A stretch of 61,182 bases of DNA from Paracoccaceae bacterium (GTDB lineage Bacteria; Pseudomonadota; Alphaproteobacteria; Rhodobacterales; Rhodobacteraceae). The notes below the pieces were generated by a model, which searched no databases, was not told where the DNA came from, and saw only the letters and a program-made list of their open reading frames with translations. Positions within the stretch are counted from its first letter, which is position 1. Each line of letters begins with the position of its first letter. Position numbers and translations under genes: made by a program. Positions 41,200 through 48,817 of this stretch are shown here, in pieces. Location: assembly GCA_024742695.1 (NCBI GenBank), contig JANSXY010000023.1, positions 1-61,182 on the forward strand, given 5' to 3'.

Positions 41200-41514
41200 T
41201 CAGGCCTCGCCGAGGATCTGGCGGCGCGCCTCGACCATCGCGTCGGACAGCCGGGCCCGGATCGTCGCGGCGTCGCTGCGCGCCCCGAGATCGGCGGCCA
41301 GCCGCCGCGCGACGCCGTCGCCGCCCGGTGCCTCGACGCCGGCGATCGCGACCGACCGGGCGTAATCCTGGGCCGCGACCCCGTCGAGGCCCAGAAGCCC
41401 CGCGGCCCACAGCCCGGCGATCCGGCCCTGCCGAACCTCGCAGCGAAATCTCAGATTGGCGTCATGGGCGAAGCGCGCCTCGAAGGCGGCCTCGCGTTCG
41501 TCGAGGGGATGCAT
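41200..41514 (-). CDS. Second DUF1476 (F1-ATPase zeta-like) protein, diverged paralogue
   Basis: This 104-residue protein is clearly related over its full length to the DUF1476 protein at 41,677: both share the pattern REAAFEARFAHDANLRFRCE...GLWAAGLLG...ARRQILGEA and identical length. The N-terminal DEREAAFEARFAHD region corresponds to the inhibitory segment of the Paracoccus zeta subunit, which blocks ATP hydrolysis by F1. The central part is changed (GLDGVAAQDYARSVAIAGVE) and lacks the acidic run of its neighbour. It may be a second inhibitor with different nucleotide response or a protein freed for another job. The start ATG at 41514 is the only plausible one. Confidence 0.8.
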   Translation of the reverse strand: MHPLDEREAAFEARFAHDANLRFRCEVRQGRIAGLWAAGLLGLDGVAAQDYARSVAIAGVEAPGGDGVARRLAADLGARSDAATIRARLSDAMVEARRQILGEA

Positions 41515-41618
41515 ACTGGTACTCCGTCACCTTGTAACGGGGCGAGCATGGCGCGCCGGGGTTCACGGAAGGTTGACGACGGCGCGAAACGGCTCAAAGG
41601 CCGCGGCCGGCCGGAACG

Positions 41619-41646
41619 AAAAGGGCCGCCCCTCGCGGGGCGGCCC
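41619..41646 (-). terminator. Rho-independent terminator of the zeta-subunit gene
   Basis: Read on the minus strand, GGGCCGCCCC-GCGA-GGGGCGGCCC forms a perfect 10-bp stem with a four-base loop and is followed by TTTTCG. It lies 30 bp after the stop of the zeta gene at 41,677 and before the paralogue at 41,514, so the two zeta-like genes are probably separate transcription units. Confidence 0.75.
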
Positions 41647-41676
41647 GTTCATGGGGCGCGAGGCGTCCGGCCCGGA

Positions 41677-41991
41677 TCAGCTTTCGCTCATCACCTGGCG
41701 CTTGGCTTCTGCCATCAGTTCGACCATCTTGGTGCGGATCGTCGTCTCGTCGGCCCGGCCGCCGAGATCGCCGGCGACCTTGCGGTAGACATCCTCGTCC
41801 CCGGCTTCCTCGAAATCGGCGGCGACGACCTCTTTCGCGTAGGCCTGGGCCTCGTCGCCCGACTTGCCCATGAGATCGGCCGCCCAAAGCCCCAGCAGCT
41901 TGTTGCGCCGCGCCTCGCATCTGAAGCGCAGTTCTTCGTCATGGGCGAACTTGGATTCGAAGGCGTTTTCGCGGTCGTCGAACGTGGTCAT
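41677..41991 (-). CDS. F1-ATPase zeta subunit (DUF1476), natural ATPase inhibitor
   Basis: This 104-residue protein matches the alphaproteobacterial zeta subunit: N-terminus [20 protein letters not shown], then [35 protein letters not shown] and the C-terminal [16 protein letters not shown]. In Paracoccus denitrificans, zeta inserts its N-terminus into F1 and stops reverse ATP hydrolysis. The length is standard. The start ATG at 41991 gives the canonical inhibitory N-terminus. It is divergent from purC, the usual position in Rhodobacterales as I recall. Confidence 0.9.
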   Translation of the reverse strand: MTTFDDRENAFESKFAHDEELRFRCEARRNKLLGLWAADLMGKSGDEAQAYAKEVVAADFEEAGDEDVYRKVAGDLGGRADETTIRTKMVELMAEAKRQVMSES

Positions 41992-42187
41992 CCGGGCATC
42001 CTTTCACTCGGGCCAATTGCCGCCCTGTTGCCACAGAAGGCCCCGCGCGACAAGACTGGCCGGCCCGCCGACGGGCGCCCCCCGGCGCGCCCCGGCCCCG
42101 CCCCGTTCTTGCGGGCGCGCCCCGCTTCGGATAGGAGGGCGCCGGCGGGCGCAACAGGCCCCGCCCGCATCGGGAAGGATCGCCCCC

Positions 42188-42952
42188 ATGGCACCACGGC
42201 GCAAGAAGATCTACGAGGGCAAGGCCAAGATCCTCTACGAAGGCCCGGAGCCGGGCACGCTGGTGCAGTATTTCAAGGATGACGCCACCGCCTTCAACGC
42301 CCAGAAGAAGGACGTGATCGACGGCAAGGGGGTGCTCAACAACCGGCTGTCCGAGTTCTTCATGACCGGGCTGACGAACATCGGCGTGCCAAACCACTTC
42401 ATCCGCCGCATCAACATGCGCGAACAACTGATCCGGCAGGTAGAGATCATCCCGCTGGAGGTGATCGTGCGCAACTTCGCGGCCGGGTCGATGTCCAAGC
42501 GGCTGGGGCTCGAGGAAGGCACGCCGTTGCCGCGGCCGATCGTGGAATATTCCTACAAGAACGACGATCTCGGCGATCCGATGGTCAGCGAGGAATACGT
42601 GATCGCCTTCGGTTGGGCCAACCAGCAGGATCTCGACGATATCGTGAGCCTGGCGCTCAGGGTGAACGATTTCCTGTCGGGCGTGTTCTATGGCGTCGGC
42701 ATCAAGCTGATCGACTTCAAGATCGAGATCGGCCGCGTCTGGGACGGCGATTTCATGCGGCTGATCGTGGCCGACGAGATCAGCCCCGACAGTTGCCGGC
42801 TGTGGGACGCCAAGACCGGCCAGAAACTCGACAAGGACGTCTTCCGCCGCGATCTCGGCAGCCTTGCGGATGCCTATTCCGAGGTCGCGCGCCGGCTTGG
42901 CCTGTTGCCGGCGCAGGGCGCGCCGCTGGGCAAGCCGACGCTGATCAACTGA
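42188..42952 (+). CDS. purC: Phosphoribosylaminoimidazole-succinocarboxamide synthase (SAICAR synthetase)
   Basis: This 254-residue enzyme joins aspartate to CAIR in purine synthesis. It shows [33 protein letters not shown], the block [40 protein letters not shown] and [16 protein letters not shown], all diagnostic. The ATG at 42188 has GGGAAGGATCG upstream. Purine genes purS and purQ follow, though an alcohol dehydrogenase gene intervenes before purQ. Confidence 0.97.
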   Translation: MAPRRKKIYEGKAKILYEGPEPGTLVQYFKDDATAFNAQKKDVIDGKGVLNNRLSEFFMTGLTNIGVPNHFIRRINMREQLIRQVEIIPLEVIVRNFAAGSMSKRLGLEEGTPLPRPIVEYSYKNDDLGDPMVSEEYVIAFGWANQQDLDDIVSLALRVNDFLSGVFYGVGIKLIDFKIEIGRVWDGDFMRLIVADEISPDSCRLWDAKTGQKLDKDVFRRDLGSLADAYSEVARRLGLLPAQGAPLGKPTLIN

Positions 42953-42986
42953 CCCGCCGCGCCGCGGCCCAGACCGGAGATTGCCG

Positions 42987-43226
42987 ATGAAAGCCCGTGT
43001 CACCGTCATGCTGAAGGACGGCGTGCTCGACCCGCAGGGCGAGGCGGTGCGCCACGCGCTGGGCACGCTGGGGTTTTCCGGGGTCGAGGCGGTGCGCCAG
43101 GGCAAGGTGATCGAGATCGACCTCGCCGCCAGCGATCGCGCCGCGGCCGAGGCCGAGGTGCGGCGGATGTGCGAACGCCTGCTCGCCAATACCGTGATCG
43201 AGAAATACGCGGTCGAGATCGTCTGA
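42987..43226 (+). CDS. purS: Phosphoribosylformylglycinamidine synthase subunit PurS
   Basis: This 79-residue subunit bridges PurL and PurQ in FGAM synthase. It shows the family pattern KARVTVMLKDGVLDPQGEAV and the C-terminal ANTVIEKYAVEIV. The ATG at 42987 has CCGGAGATTG upstream; a TTG at 42981 is less likely. It follows purC by 34 bp and is presumably co-transcribed with it. Confidence 0.96.
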   Translation: MKARVTVMLKDGVLDPQGEAVRHALGTLGFSGVEAVRQGKVIEIDLAASDRAAAEAEVRRMCERLLANTVIEKYAVEIV

Positions 43227-43304
43227 CCGCGGCGCGCGGCCGGGCTTGACCCGGGCCGCGGCCTTCGTCCCTATGGCTGCCGGAACCGAAGCGGGGAGGC
43301 GGCG

Positions 43305-44342
43305 ATGCGGGCGGCGGTGCTGCGGGGTTATCGCGAAGACCTGTCTATCGAGGATGTGCCGGAGCCCGCGTGCGAGCCGCATGGCGTGGTGCTGAGGGTG
43401 CTGGCCTGCGGCGTCTGCCGGTCGGACTGGCACGGCTGGGCGGGCGAGCATCCGCGGGTGAAACCCGGCCAGATCGGCGGCCACGAATACTGCGGCGAGG
43501 TCGTCGAGGCGGGGCGCGATGCGCCCTGGAAGCCGGGCGACCGGGTGGTGGCGCCGTTCATCCTGGCCTGCGGGCGCTGCCCCGCCTGCCAGTCCGGCCA
43601 GTCGCATACCTGCCCCGACCAGCGGTTGCCGGGTTTCGTGGAGCCCGGCGCCTTCGCCGAATACGTGCACGTGCCCTTCGCGCAGAACCTCGCCCGGTTG
43701 CCCGACAGCCTGACGCCGGCGCTGGCCGCCGGTCTGGGGTGCCGGGTGACGACCTCGTGGCACGCGCTGACCGGGCGCGCGGCGGTGCAGGCCGGCGAAT
43801 GGCTGGCGGTGATCGGCACCGGCGGGATCGGCCTGTCGGCGGCGATCCTTGGCCGGGCGCTGGGCGCGCGGGTGGTGGTGGTGGATGTCGTGCAGGACAA
43901 GCTCGATCACGCGCTGGCGCTGGGTGCCGAGGCGGCGGTGAACGCGGCCGAGGAGAACACCGCCGAGGCGGTGCGCCGGATCACCGGCGGCGGCGCCCAT
44001 GTCGCGCTGGAGGCGCTGGGCCTGCCCGGCACGGTCAATGCCGGCCTGCACTGCCTGCGCCCGCAGGGACGGCATGTGCAGGTCGGCATGCCGGTGGGCC
44101 ATACCGCGCGGATGGAGATCGACATGAACGCGGTCTACATGAAGAACCTCGCGCTTTACGGCACCCGCGGCATGCCGGCCTGGCGGTTCCCGTCGCTCCT
44201 GTCGCTGATCGAGGCGGGGCGGGTGGACGTGGCGCCGCTGGTATCGCGCGAGATCGCGCTGTCGGGGGTGAGCGCCGAGTTGCGCGCCTTCGACGGGCCG
44301 GCGCCGCCGGGCGTGGCGGTGGTCACGGATTTCTCCGGCTGA
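43305..44342 (+). CDS. Zinc-dependent alcohol dehydrogenase family protein
   Basis: This 345-residue medium-chain dehydrogenase has the catalytic zinc ligands in CGVCRSDWHGW and GGHEYCGEV, the structural zinc cysteines in LACGRCPACQSGQSHTCPD, and the cofactor motif VIGTGGIGLSAA with Val-Val-Asp at the end of the next strand (VVVVDVVQDK), which favours NAD over NADP. It oxidises an unknown alcohol. The ATG at 43305 is preceded by GGGGAGGCGGCG. It interrupts purS and purQ and has no evident link to purine synthesis; an array of hairpins follows it. Confidence 0.85.
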   Translation: MRAAVLRGYREDLSIEDVPEPACEPHGVVLRVLACGVCRSDWHGWAGEHPRVKPGQIGGHEYCGEVVEAGRDAPWKPGDRVVAPFILACGRCPACQSGQSHTCPDQRLPGFVEPGAFAEYVHVPFAQNLARLPDSLTPALAAGLGCRVTTSWHALTGRAAVQAGEWLAVIGTGGIGLSAAILGRALGARVVVVDVVQDKLDHALALGAEAAVNAAEENTAEAVRRITGGGAHVALEALGLPGTVNAGLHCLRPQGRHVQVGMPVGHTARMEIDMNAVYMKNLALYGTRGMPAWRFPSLLSLIEAGRVDVAPLVSREIALSGVSAELRAFDGPAPPGVAVVTDFSG

Positions 44343-44347
44343 GCGGC

Positions 44348-44493
44348 GGCAAAATACATCGTCCGAAGGATTTTGCCCGGCCGGCCAGGATCTGTCGGCC
44401 GAAAGATCCTGGCCTTCCCGCGGCGGGTCGAAATCTTTTCTGCGAAAGATTTCGACGGCGCGCCCAAAATTCTTCGGGCGAAGAATTTTGGGC
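44348..44493. repeat. Array of four consecutive perfect stem-loops
   Basis: Four hairpins follow one another between the dehydrogenase and purQ. Stem 1 is GGCAAAAT/ATTTTGCC (44348-44355 with 44370-44377). Stem 2 is GGCCAGGATC/GATCCTGGCC (44383-44392 with 44405-44414). Stem 3 is GTCGAAATCTTT/AAAGATTTCGAC (44427-44438 with 44445-44456). Stem 4 is GCCCAAAATTCTTCG with CGAAGAATTTTGGGC (44462-44476 with 44479-44493). All four are perfect, and their inner parts repeat a pyrimidine-TCG...CGAAR theme. They are AT-richer than the surrounding genes. Stem 4 resembles palindromes I recall as common in Rhodobacterales intergenic DNA. They could end transcription or fold as an RNA. Confidence 0.8.
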
Positions 44494-44575
44494 CTTCATC
44501 GCCATGTGCGGGCCTCTGGCGCCGGCGCGCGGCTTGCGCTAAGCCACGCGCACGTCCCAGAACCGGAGCGCCGCC

Positions 44576-45244
44576 ATGAAAGCCGCCGTCATCACCTTTC
44601 CGGGCAGCAATTGCGACCGTGATCTCGCGGTGGCCTTCGCGGCGGCGGGGGCCGAGGTGGCGCGGGTCTGGCACAAGGAAGACGCGCTGCCGGCTGGCAC
44701 CGATGTCGTCGGCATCCCGGGCGGGTTTTCCTATGGCGACTACCTGCGCTGCGGGGCGATCGCGGCGCAATCGCCAGTCATGGCCGCGGTGCGCGCCCAT
44801 GCCGCGCGCGGCGGCTACGTGCTGGGCATCTGCAACGGCTTCCAGGTGCTGACGGAATCGGGGCTGCTGCCCGGCGCGCTGATGCGCAACGCCTCGCTCA
44901 AGTTCATCTGCAAGCGGGTGGGCCTGCGCGTGGCGACCGCCGACAGCGCCTATACCGCCGGCTGGCAGGCGGGACAGCGGATCAGCCTGCCGGTCGCGCA
45001 TCACGACGGCAATTTCGCGATCGACGCCGAAGGGCTGGCCCGGCTGAAGGGCGAGGACCGGATCGCCTTCACCTATGTCGACAATCCCAACGGCTCGGTC
45101 GCCGATATCGCCGGCATCCTGTCGGACAATCGCCGGGTGCTGGGGCTGATGCCGCATCCCGAGCGCGCGATCGATCCCGCGCAGGGCGGCACCGACGGCG
45201 CGATGCTGTTTCGCGCGCTGATGGGCGCCTTCGTGCCGGTCTGA
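44576..45244 (+). CDS. purQ: Phosphoribosylformylglycinamidine synthase subunit PurQ (glutaminase)
   Basis: This 222-residue class I glutaminase releases ammonia for FGAM synthase. It shows [27 protein letters not shown], the catalytic Cys in [12 protein letters not shown] (Cys86), the HHDGNF block and the catalytic His/Glu in LMPHPERA. The ATG at 44576 has CGGAGCGCCGCC upstream. Together with purS it needs purL, which is not in the window. Confidence 0.97.
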   Translation: MKAAVITFPGSNCDRDLAVAFAAAGAEVARVWHKEDALPAGTDVVGIPGGFSYGDYLRCGAIAAQSPVMAAVRAHAARGGYVLGICNGFQVLTESGLLPGALMRNASLKFICKRVGLRVATADSAYTAGWQAGQRISLPVAHHDGNFAIDAEGLARLKGEDRIAFTYVDNPNGSVADIAGILSDNRRVLGLMPHPERAIDPAQGGTDGAMLFRALMGAFVPV

Positions 45245-45290
45245 TCCGGCGCGCCTTGAGAGGGCGCCGCGCGCGGCATAGAGTGGCGCC

Positions 45291-47069
45291 ATGAACCGCG
45301 ACAAGGATAGCATGCTGCCCGTGGTGGCCGGGGCCGACGCGGCCTCACCCCGCCTGCCGATCTGGCTGCGGCTGGCCGTGGCGGCGGTGATCGTGGTCGC
45401 GATCGCGGTGATCTGGGCCACGAACCTGTGGCTGACCCAGCGCTTCACCGAAACCACCAAGAACCGCGCGGAACTCCGGCTGGCGCTCTACTCGGGCAAC
45501 CTGATGGCCGAGATGCAGCGCACCTCGGTGGTGCCGCTGCTGCTGGCGCGCGACCCGGCGCTGATCGGTTCGCTGACCAGCGACGACTATTCCCAGACCT
45601 CGGCGCGGCTGATCTCGGCGCAGGCCGAGATCGGCGCGGCCTCGATCCTGCTGCTGGACGCGACCGGCCGGACGGTCGCCGCGACCGACCGCAACCTGCT
45701 GGGCACCACCCATGCCCAGACCGCCTATTTCGTCGAGGCGCAACGGTCGCGCGACACGGTGTTCACCGTCAGCGAACGGCCCTCGGGCGGCTATTCCTTC
45801 GCCTATTCGCGGGCGGTCCTGTCGGAGAACCGGCTGGTCGGCGTCGTCGTCGTTGCGGTCGAACTGGCCAAGTTCGAGCGGCAGTGGGCCGGAATCTCGG
45901 ATGCAGTCGCGGTGACCGACAGCGAGGGCCGGATCATCTTGGCGACCGAGCCGCGCTGGCGCGGCCTGACGATGGACGAGGCGCTGGCGGTGCGGTCCGC
46001 GCCCTCGGCGATCGCGCGGGCCTTCCAGGTGACGACGGACTGGGCCAGCCCGACGCCGGATGCCTACCTGGAAGGCGAAGCGGTGATGCGCAACGAGGCG
46101 CGCGTGCCGTTCCGGGGCTGGCGGATCATCGGCTTCACCACCTACCAGTCGGTGCGCGAGCGGGTGAACGCCGTGCTGGCGCTGGAGATCATGGGCTTCG
46201 CGATCCTGATGGCGCTGGGCTTCTACCTCGTGTCGCGCCGCGCGCGGTCCGAAAGCGCGCTGTTCCGGCGGGAATCCGCGGAACTCAGGGCGCTGAACGC
46301 GCGGCTGCAGCGCGAGATCGCGGAACGCGAGAAGGCGCAGCAGGATCTCGCGGTGGCCGAACAGACGCTGGAACAATCGTCCAAGCTGGCGGTGCTGGGC
46401 GAGATGTCGGCCGCGGTCAGCCACGAGCTGAACCAGCCGCTGGCGGCGATGAAGACCTATCTGGCCGGCGCGAAGCTTCTGATGCAGCGCCGCCGGTCGG
46501 AAGAGGCGCTGTCGTCGTTCCAGCGTATCGACGACCTGATCGACCGGATGGGCGCGATCACGCGGCAACTGAAAAGCTACGCGCGCAAGGGCGGCGAGGC
46601 CTTCGAGCCGGTCGACGTGAAGGCCTGCGTCTCGACCGCGCTGGCGATGATGGAGCCGCAGCTGCGCGCCCGGACGGTGCAGATCACCCGCACTCTGCCG
46701 CGCGGGCCGGTGATGGTGATGGCCGACCGGATCCGGCTGGAACAGGTGATCATCAACCTGCTCAGGAACGCGCTGGACGCGACCAAGGCCACGGCCGATC
46801 CGCAGCTGGAAATCCTGCTGACGGCGGGCGAGACGGCGATGCTGTCGGTGCGCGACAACGGCCACGGCATCGCCGATCTCGAAAGCCTGTTCGAACCATT
46901 CTACACCACCAAGAGCCCCGGCGACGGCGTTGGCCTGGGGCTTGCCATTTCATCGGGTATCGTCAACGACCTCGGCGGTCGCCTGACGGCCCGCAACGCC
47001 CCCGGCGGGGGCGCCATTTTCGAAGTGCAATTGCCGGTCCTGGGCAATCGGGTCCGGGCTGCTGAATAG
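45291..47069 (+). CDS. DctB-type membrane sensor histidine kinase
   Basis: This 592-residue kinase has a first membrane helix (about 24-46), a periplasmic PDC-type sensor domain (about 50-285; LRLALYSGNLMAEM, YFVEAQRS, GYSFAYSRAV), a second helix (about 293-314), a coiled coil, the H-box AAVSHELNQPLAAM (His378) and the catalytic domain (NLLRNALDAT, VRDNGHGI, LFEPFYTTKSPGDG, GLGLAIS). The domain order matches DctB, which senses C4-dicarboxylates. No DctA or TRAP transporter gene is adjacent, so the signal is uncertain. It is followed 11 bp later by its response regulator. The ATG at 45291 was used; a second ATG seven codons on is possible. Confidence 0.88.
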   Translation: MNRDKDSMLPVVAGADAASPRLPIWLRLAVAAVIVVAIAVIWATNLWLTQRFTETTKNRAELRLALYSGNLMAEMQRTSVVPLLLARDPALIGSLTSDDYSQTSARLISAQAEIGAASILLLDATGRTVAATDRNLLGTTHAQTAYFVEAQRSRDTVFTVSERPSGGYSFAYSRAVLSENRLVGVVVVAVELAKFERQWAGISDAVAVTDSEGRIILATEPRWRGLTMDEALAVRSAPSAIARAFQVTTDWASPTPDAYLEGEAVMRNEARVPFRGWRIIGFTTYQSVRERVNAVLALEIMGFAILMALGFYLVSRRARSESALFRRESAELRALNARLQREIAEREKAQQDLAVAEQTLEQSSKLAVLGEMSAAVSHELNQPLAAMKTYLAGAKLLMQRRRSEEALSSFQRIDDLIDRMGAITRQLKSYARKGGEAFEPVDVKACVSTALAMMEPQLRARTVQITRTLPRGPVMVMADRIRLEQVIINLLRNALDATKATADPQLEILLTAGETAMLSVRDNGHGIADLESLFEPFYTTKSPGDGVGLGLAISSGIVNDLGGRLTARNAPGGGAIFEVQLPVLGNRVRAAE

Positions 47070-47080
47070 GGAGGCCGGGG

Positions 47081-48412
47081 ATGGCCCGTGCGATGAAGAT
47101 CGCGATCGTCGACGACGAACAGGACATGCGCCAGTCGATCAGCCAGTGGCTGAGCCTGTCGGGTTTCGACACCGAAACCTATGCCTCGGCCGAGGATGCG
47201 CTGAAGGCGATCGGGCCGGACTGGCCCGGCGTCGTCGTCTCGGACATCAAGATGCCCGGGATGGACGGGATGGCCTTTCTCAAGCGCATTCTCGGGCTCG
47301 ACAGCGGCCTGCCGGTGATCCTGATCACCGGCCACGGCGACGTGCCGATGGCGGTGGAGGCGATGCGGATCGGCGCCTGGGACTTTCTGGAAAAACCGTT
47401 CAATCCCGACAAGATGACCGACCTGGCAAAGCGCGCGACGCAGGCCCGGCGGATGACGCTGGACAACCGCGCCCTGCGCCGGGAGCTTTCGGACGGCTCC
47501 GGGATGATGAAGAAGCTGATCGGCGCCTCGCCGGTGATGGACCGGCTGCGCGAGGACATCCTCGATCTCGGCCAGGCCGACGGCCACGTGCTGATCGATG
47601 GCGAGACCGGGACGGGCAAGACGCTGGTCGCCCATGCCCTGCACGCGGTCGGGCCCCGGGCGGGGCGCAAGTTCACCGTGGTGTCCTGTGCGGCCTGGTC
47701 GGAGGACGTGCTGGGCCAGCGCCTGTTCGGCCCGGTGGACGAGGGCGCGCAGCTGCCGCTGGTGGAAGAGGCGCGCGGCGGCACGCTGGTGCTGGAGGAT
47801 GTCGAGGCGCTGCCGCAGGCGCTGCAGGCGCGGCTGCTGACCTTCATCAACGAGCAGGGCAGCCCGGCCGAAACCCGGATCATCGCGATCTGCAACACCC
47901 ATGACGAGGGCCGCACCGTCGAGGACGCGCTGCGCCCCGATCTGTATTTCCGCCTCGCGGCGCTGAAGATCATGCTGCCGCCGCTGCGGGCGCGGGGCGA
48001 GGATATCCTGACCCTGTTCAACCGGATGGCCGAACAGTTCGCCGAGGAATACGGCTGCGAGGCGCCGCAGGTCACCGCGCAGGAGGCCGCGCAGCTTCTG
48101 CAGGCGCCCTGGCCGGGCAACGTGCGCCAGCTGATCAACGTGGCCGAGCGCGCGGTCTTGCAGAACCGCCGCGGCACCGGATCGATCGCGTCGCTGCTGA
48201 TGGCCGACAACGAGGAAGCGGGCGCCACGATGACGACCGAGGGCAAGCCGCTGAAGGAATATGTCGAGGCCTTCGAGCGGATGCTGATCGACAACGCGAT
48301 GCGCCGGCACAAGGGGTCCGTCGCGGCGGTGATGGACGAGTTGTGCCTGCCGCGCCGCACGCTCAACGAGAAGATGGCGAAATACGCGCTGCAGCGGTCG
48401 GACTACCTCTGA
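47081..48412 (+). CDS. NtrC/DctD-type response regulator lacking the sigma-54 GAFTGA loop
   Basis: This 443-residue regulator has a receiver domain (1-120; acidic pocket Asp11/Asp12, phosphorylation site Asp55 in VVSDIKMPG, Lys105), an AAA+ domain (about 143-370) and a Fis-type HTH (about 410-440; VAAVMDELCLPRRTLNEKM). Walker A is GETGTGKT (174-181) and the Walker B region GGTLVLEDVE. Where DctD/NtrC carry the sigma-54-contacting GAFTGA loop, it reads LFGPVDEGAQLPLVEE (215-230), so the motif is missing. By analogy with GAFTGA-less NtrC of Rhodobacter capsulatus it should act with sigma-70 holoenzyme. The ATG at 47081 follows GGGAGGCCGGGG. Confidence 0.88.
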   Translation: MARAMKIAIVDDEQDMRQSISQWLSLSGFDTETYASAEDALKAIGPDWPGVVVSDIKMPGMDGMAFLKRILGLDSGLPVILITGHGDVPMAVEAMRIGAWDFLEKPFNPDKMTDLAKRATQARRMTLDNRALRRELSDGSGMMKKLIGASPVMDRLREDILDLGQADGHVLIDGETGTGKTLVAHALHAVGPRAGRKFTVVSCAAWSEDVLGQRLFGPVDEGAQLPLVEEARGGTLVLEDVEALPQALQARLLTFINEQGSPAETRIIAICNTHDEGRTVEDALRPDLYFRLAALKIMLPPLRARGEDILTLFNRMAEQFAEEYGCEAPQVTAQEAAQLLQAPWPGNVRQLINVAERAVLQNRRGTGSIASLLMADNEEAGATMTTEGKPLKEYVEAFERMLIDNAMRRHKGSVAAVMDELCLPRRTLNEKMAKYALQRSDYL

Positions 48413-48817
48413 GCGAGCGGGCCGCGAAAAATGCCATTGTGTTTTGCGGCCGAAGCCCGCTAATGTCCCCGCACGTCGGTCCGGGCGCGCGCCGCGCGCC
48501 GCCGACCCGTCAGTTTCGCAGCTGCGGCTTCGCCTGTGCGGCGCGTGTTATGCGACCGCCGCGGTGGCCGTGGCCCGAACGGCCGAAAGGCCAAAGTTTG
48601 CCCGCAAGGCCTTGAAAAAGCCCGGGTTTGTAAGGATGGCGCCGTTGGCGTCGGAGAGAACCGCGATGCGTGGCGTGAGGATTTCGAGGGTTGGAACGGA
48701 ACGGCCGCAGGCCGCCGCCAACGCCTTGACCGCGCCGCGACACGCCCCAGACATGCCGCCGAACACGCGCCCGCGCCCTGCGGCGCGGCGCCCGTCTTCC
48801 GCGGTGGAAAGACATTC
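48413..48817 (+). other. Long 5' leader of the RNase E gene
   Basis: About 405 bp separate the response regulator stop from the RNase E start. I see no gene; frames here are shadows. Near 48570-48595 two nested hairpins can form: GGCCGT-GGCCCGA-ACGGCC and GGCC-GAAA-GGCC with a GNRA loop. A candidate promoter lies at 48437-48465. If that promoter is used, the leader is about 340 nt. In other bacteria RNase E controls its own mRNA through the 5' leader, so a similar role is likely but not shown. Confidence 0.5.
48437..48465 (+). promoter_or_regulatory. Candidate promoter of the RNase E gene
   Basis: TTGTGT (48437-48442) and CTAATG (48460-48465) are separated by 17 bp in an AT-richer patch just after the preceding gene. 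Match to a sigma-70 consensus is moderate. Confidence 0.3.

Noticed and set aside
44348-44493. CRISPR array or insertion-sequence ends
   Set aside because: The four hairpins differ in sequence and length, there are no equal spacers, and no cas or transposase gene is near.
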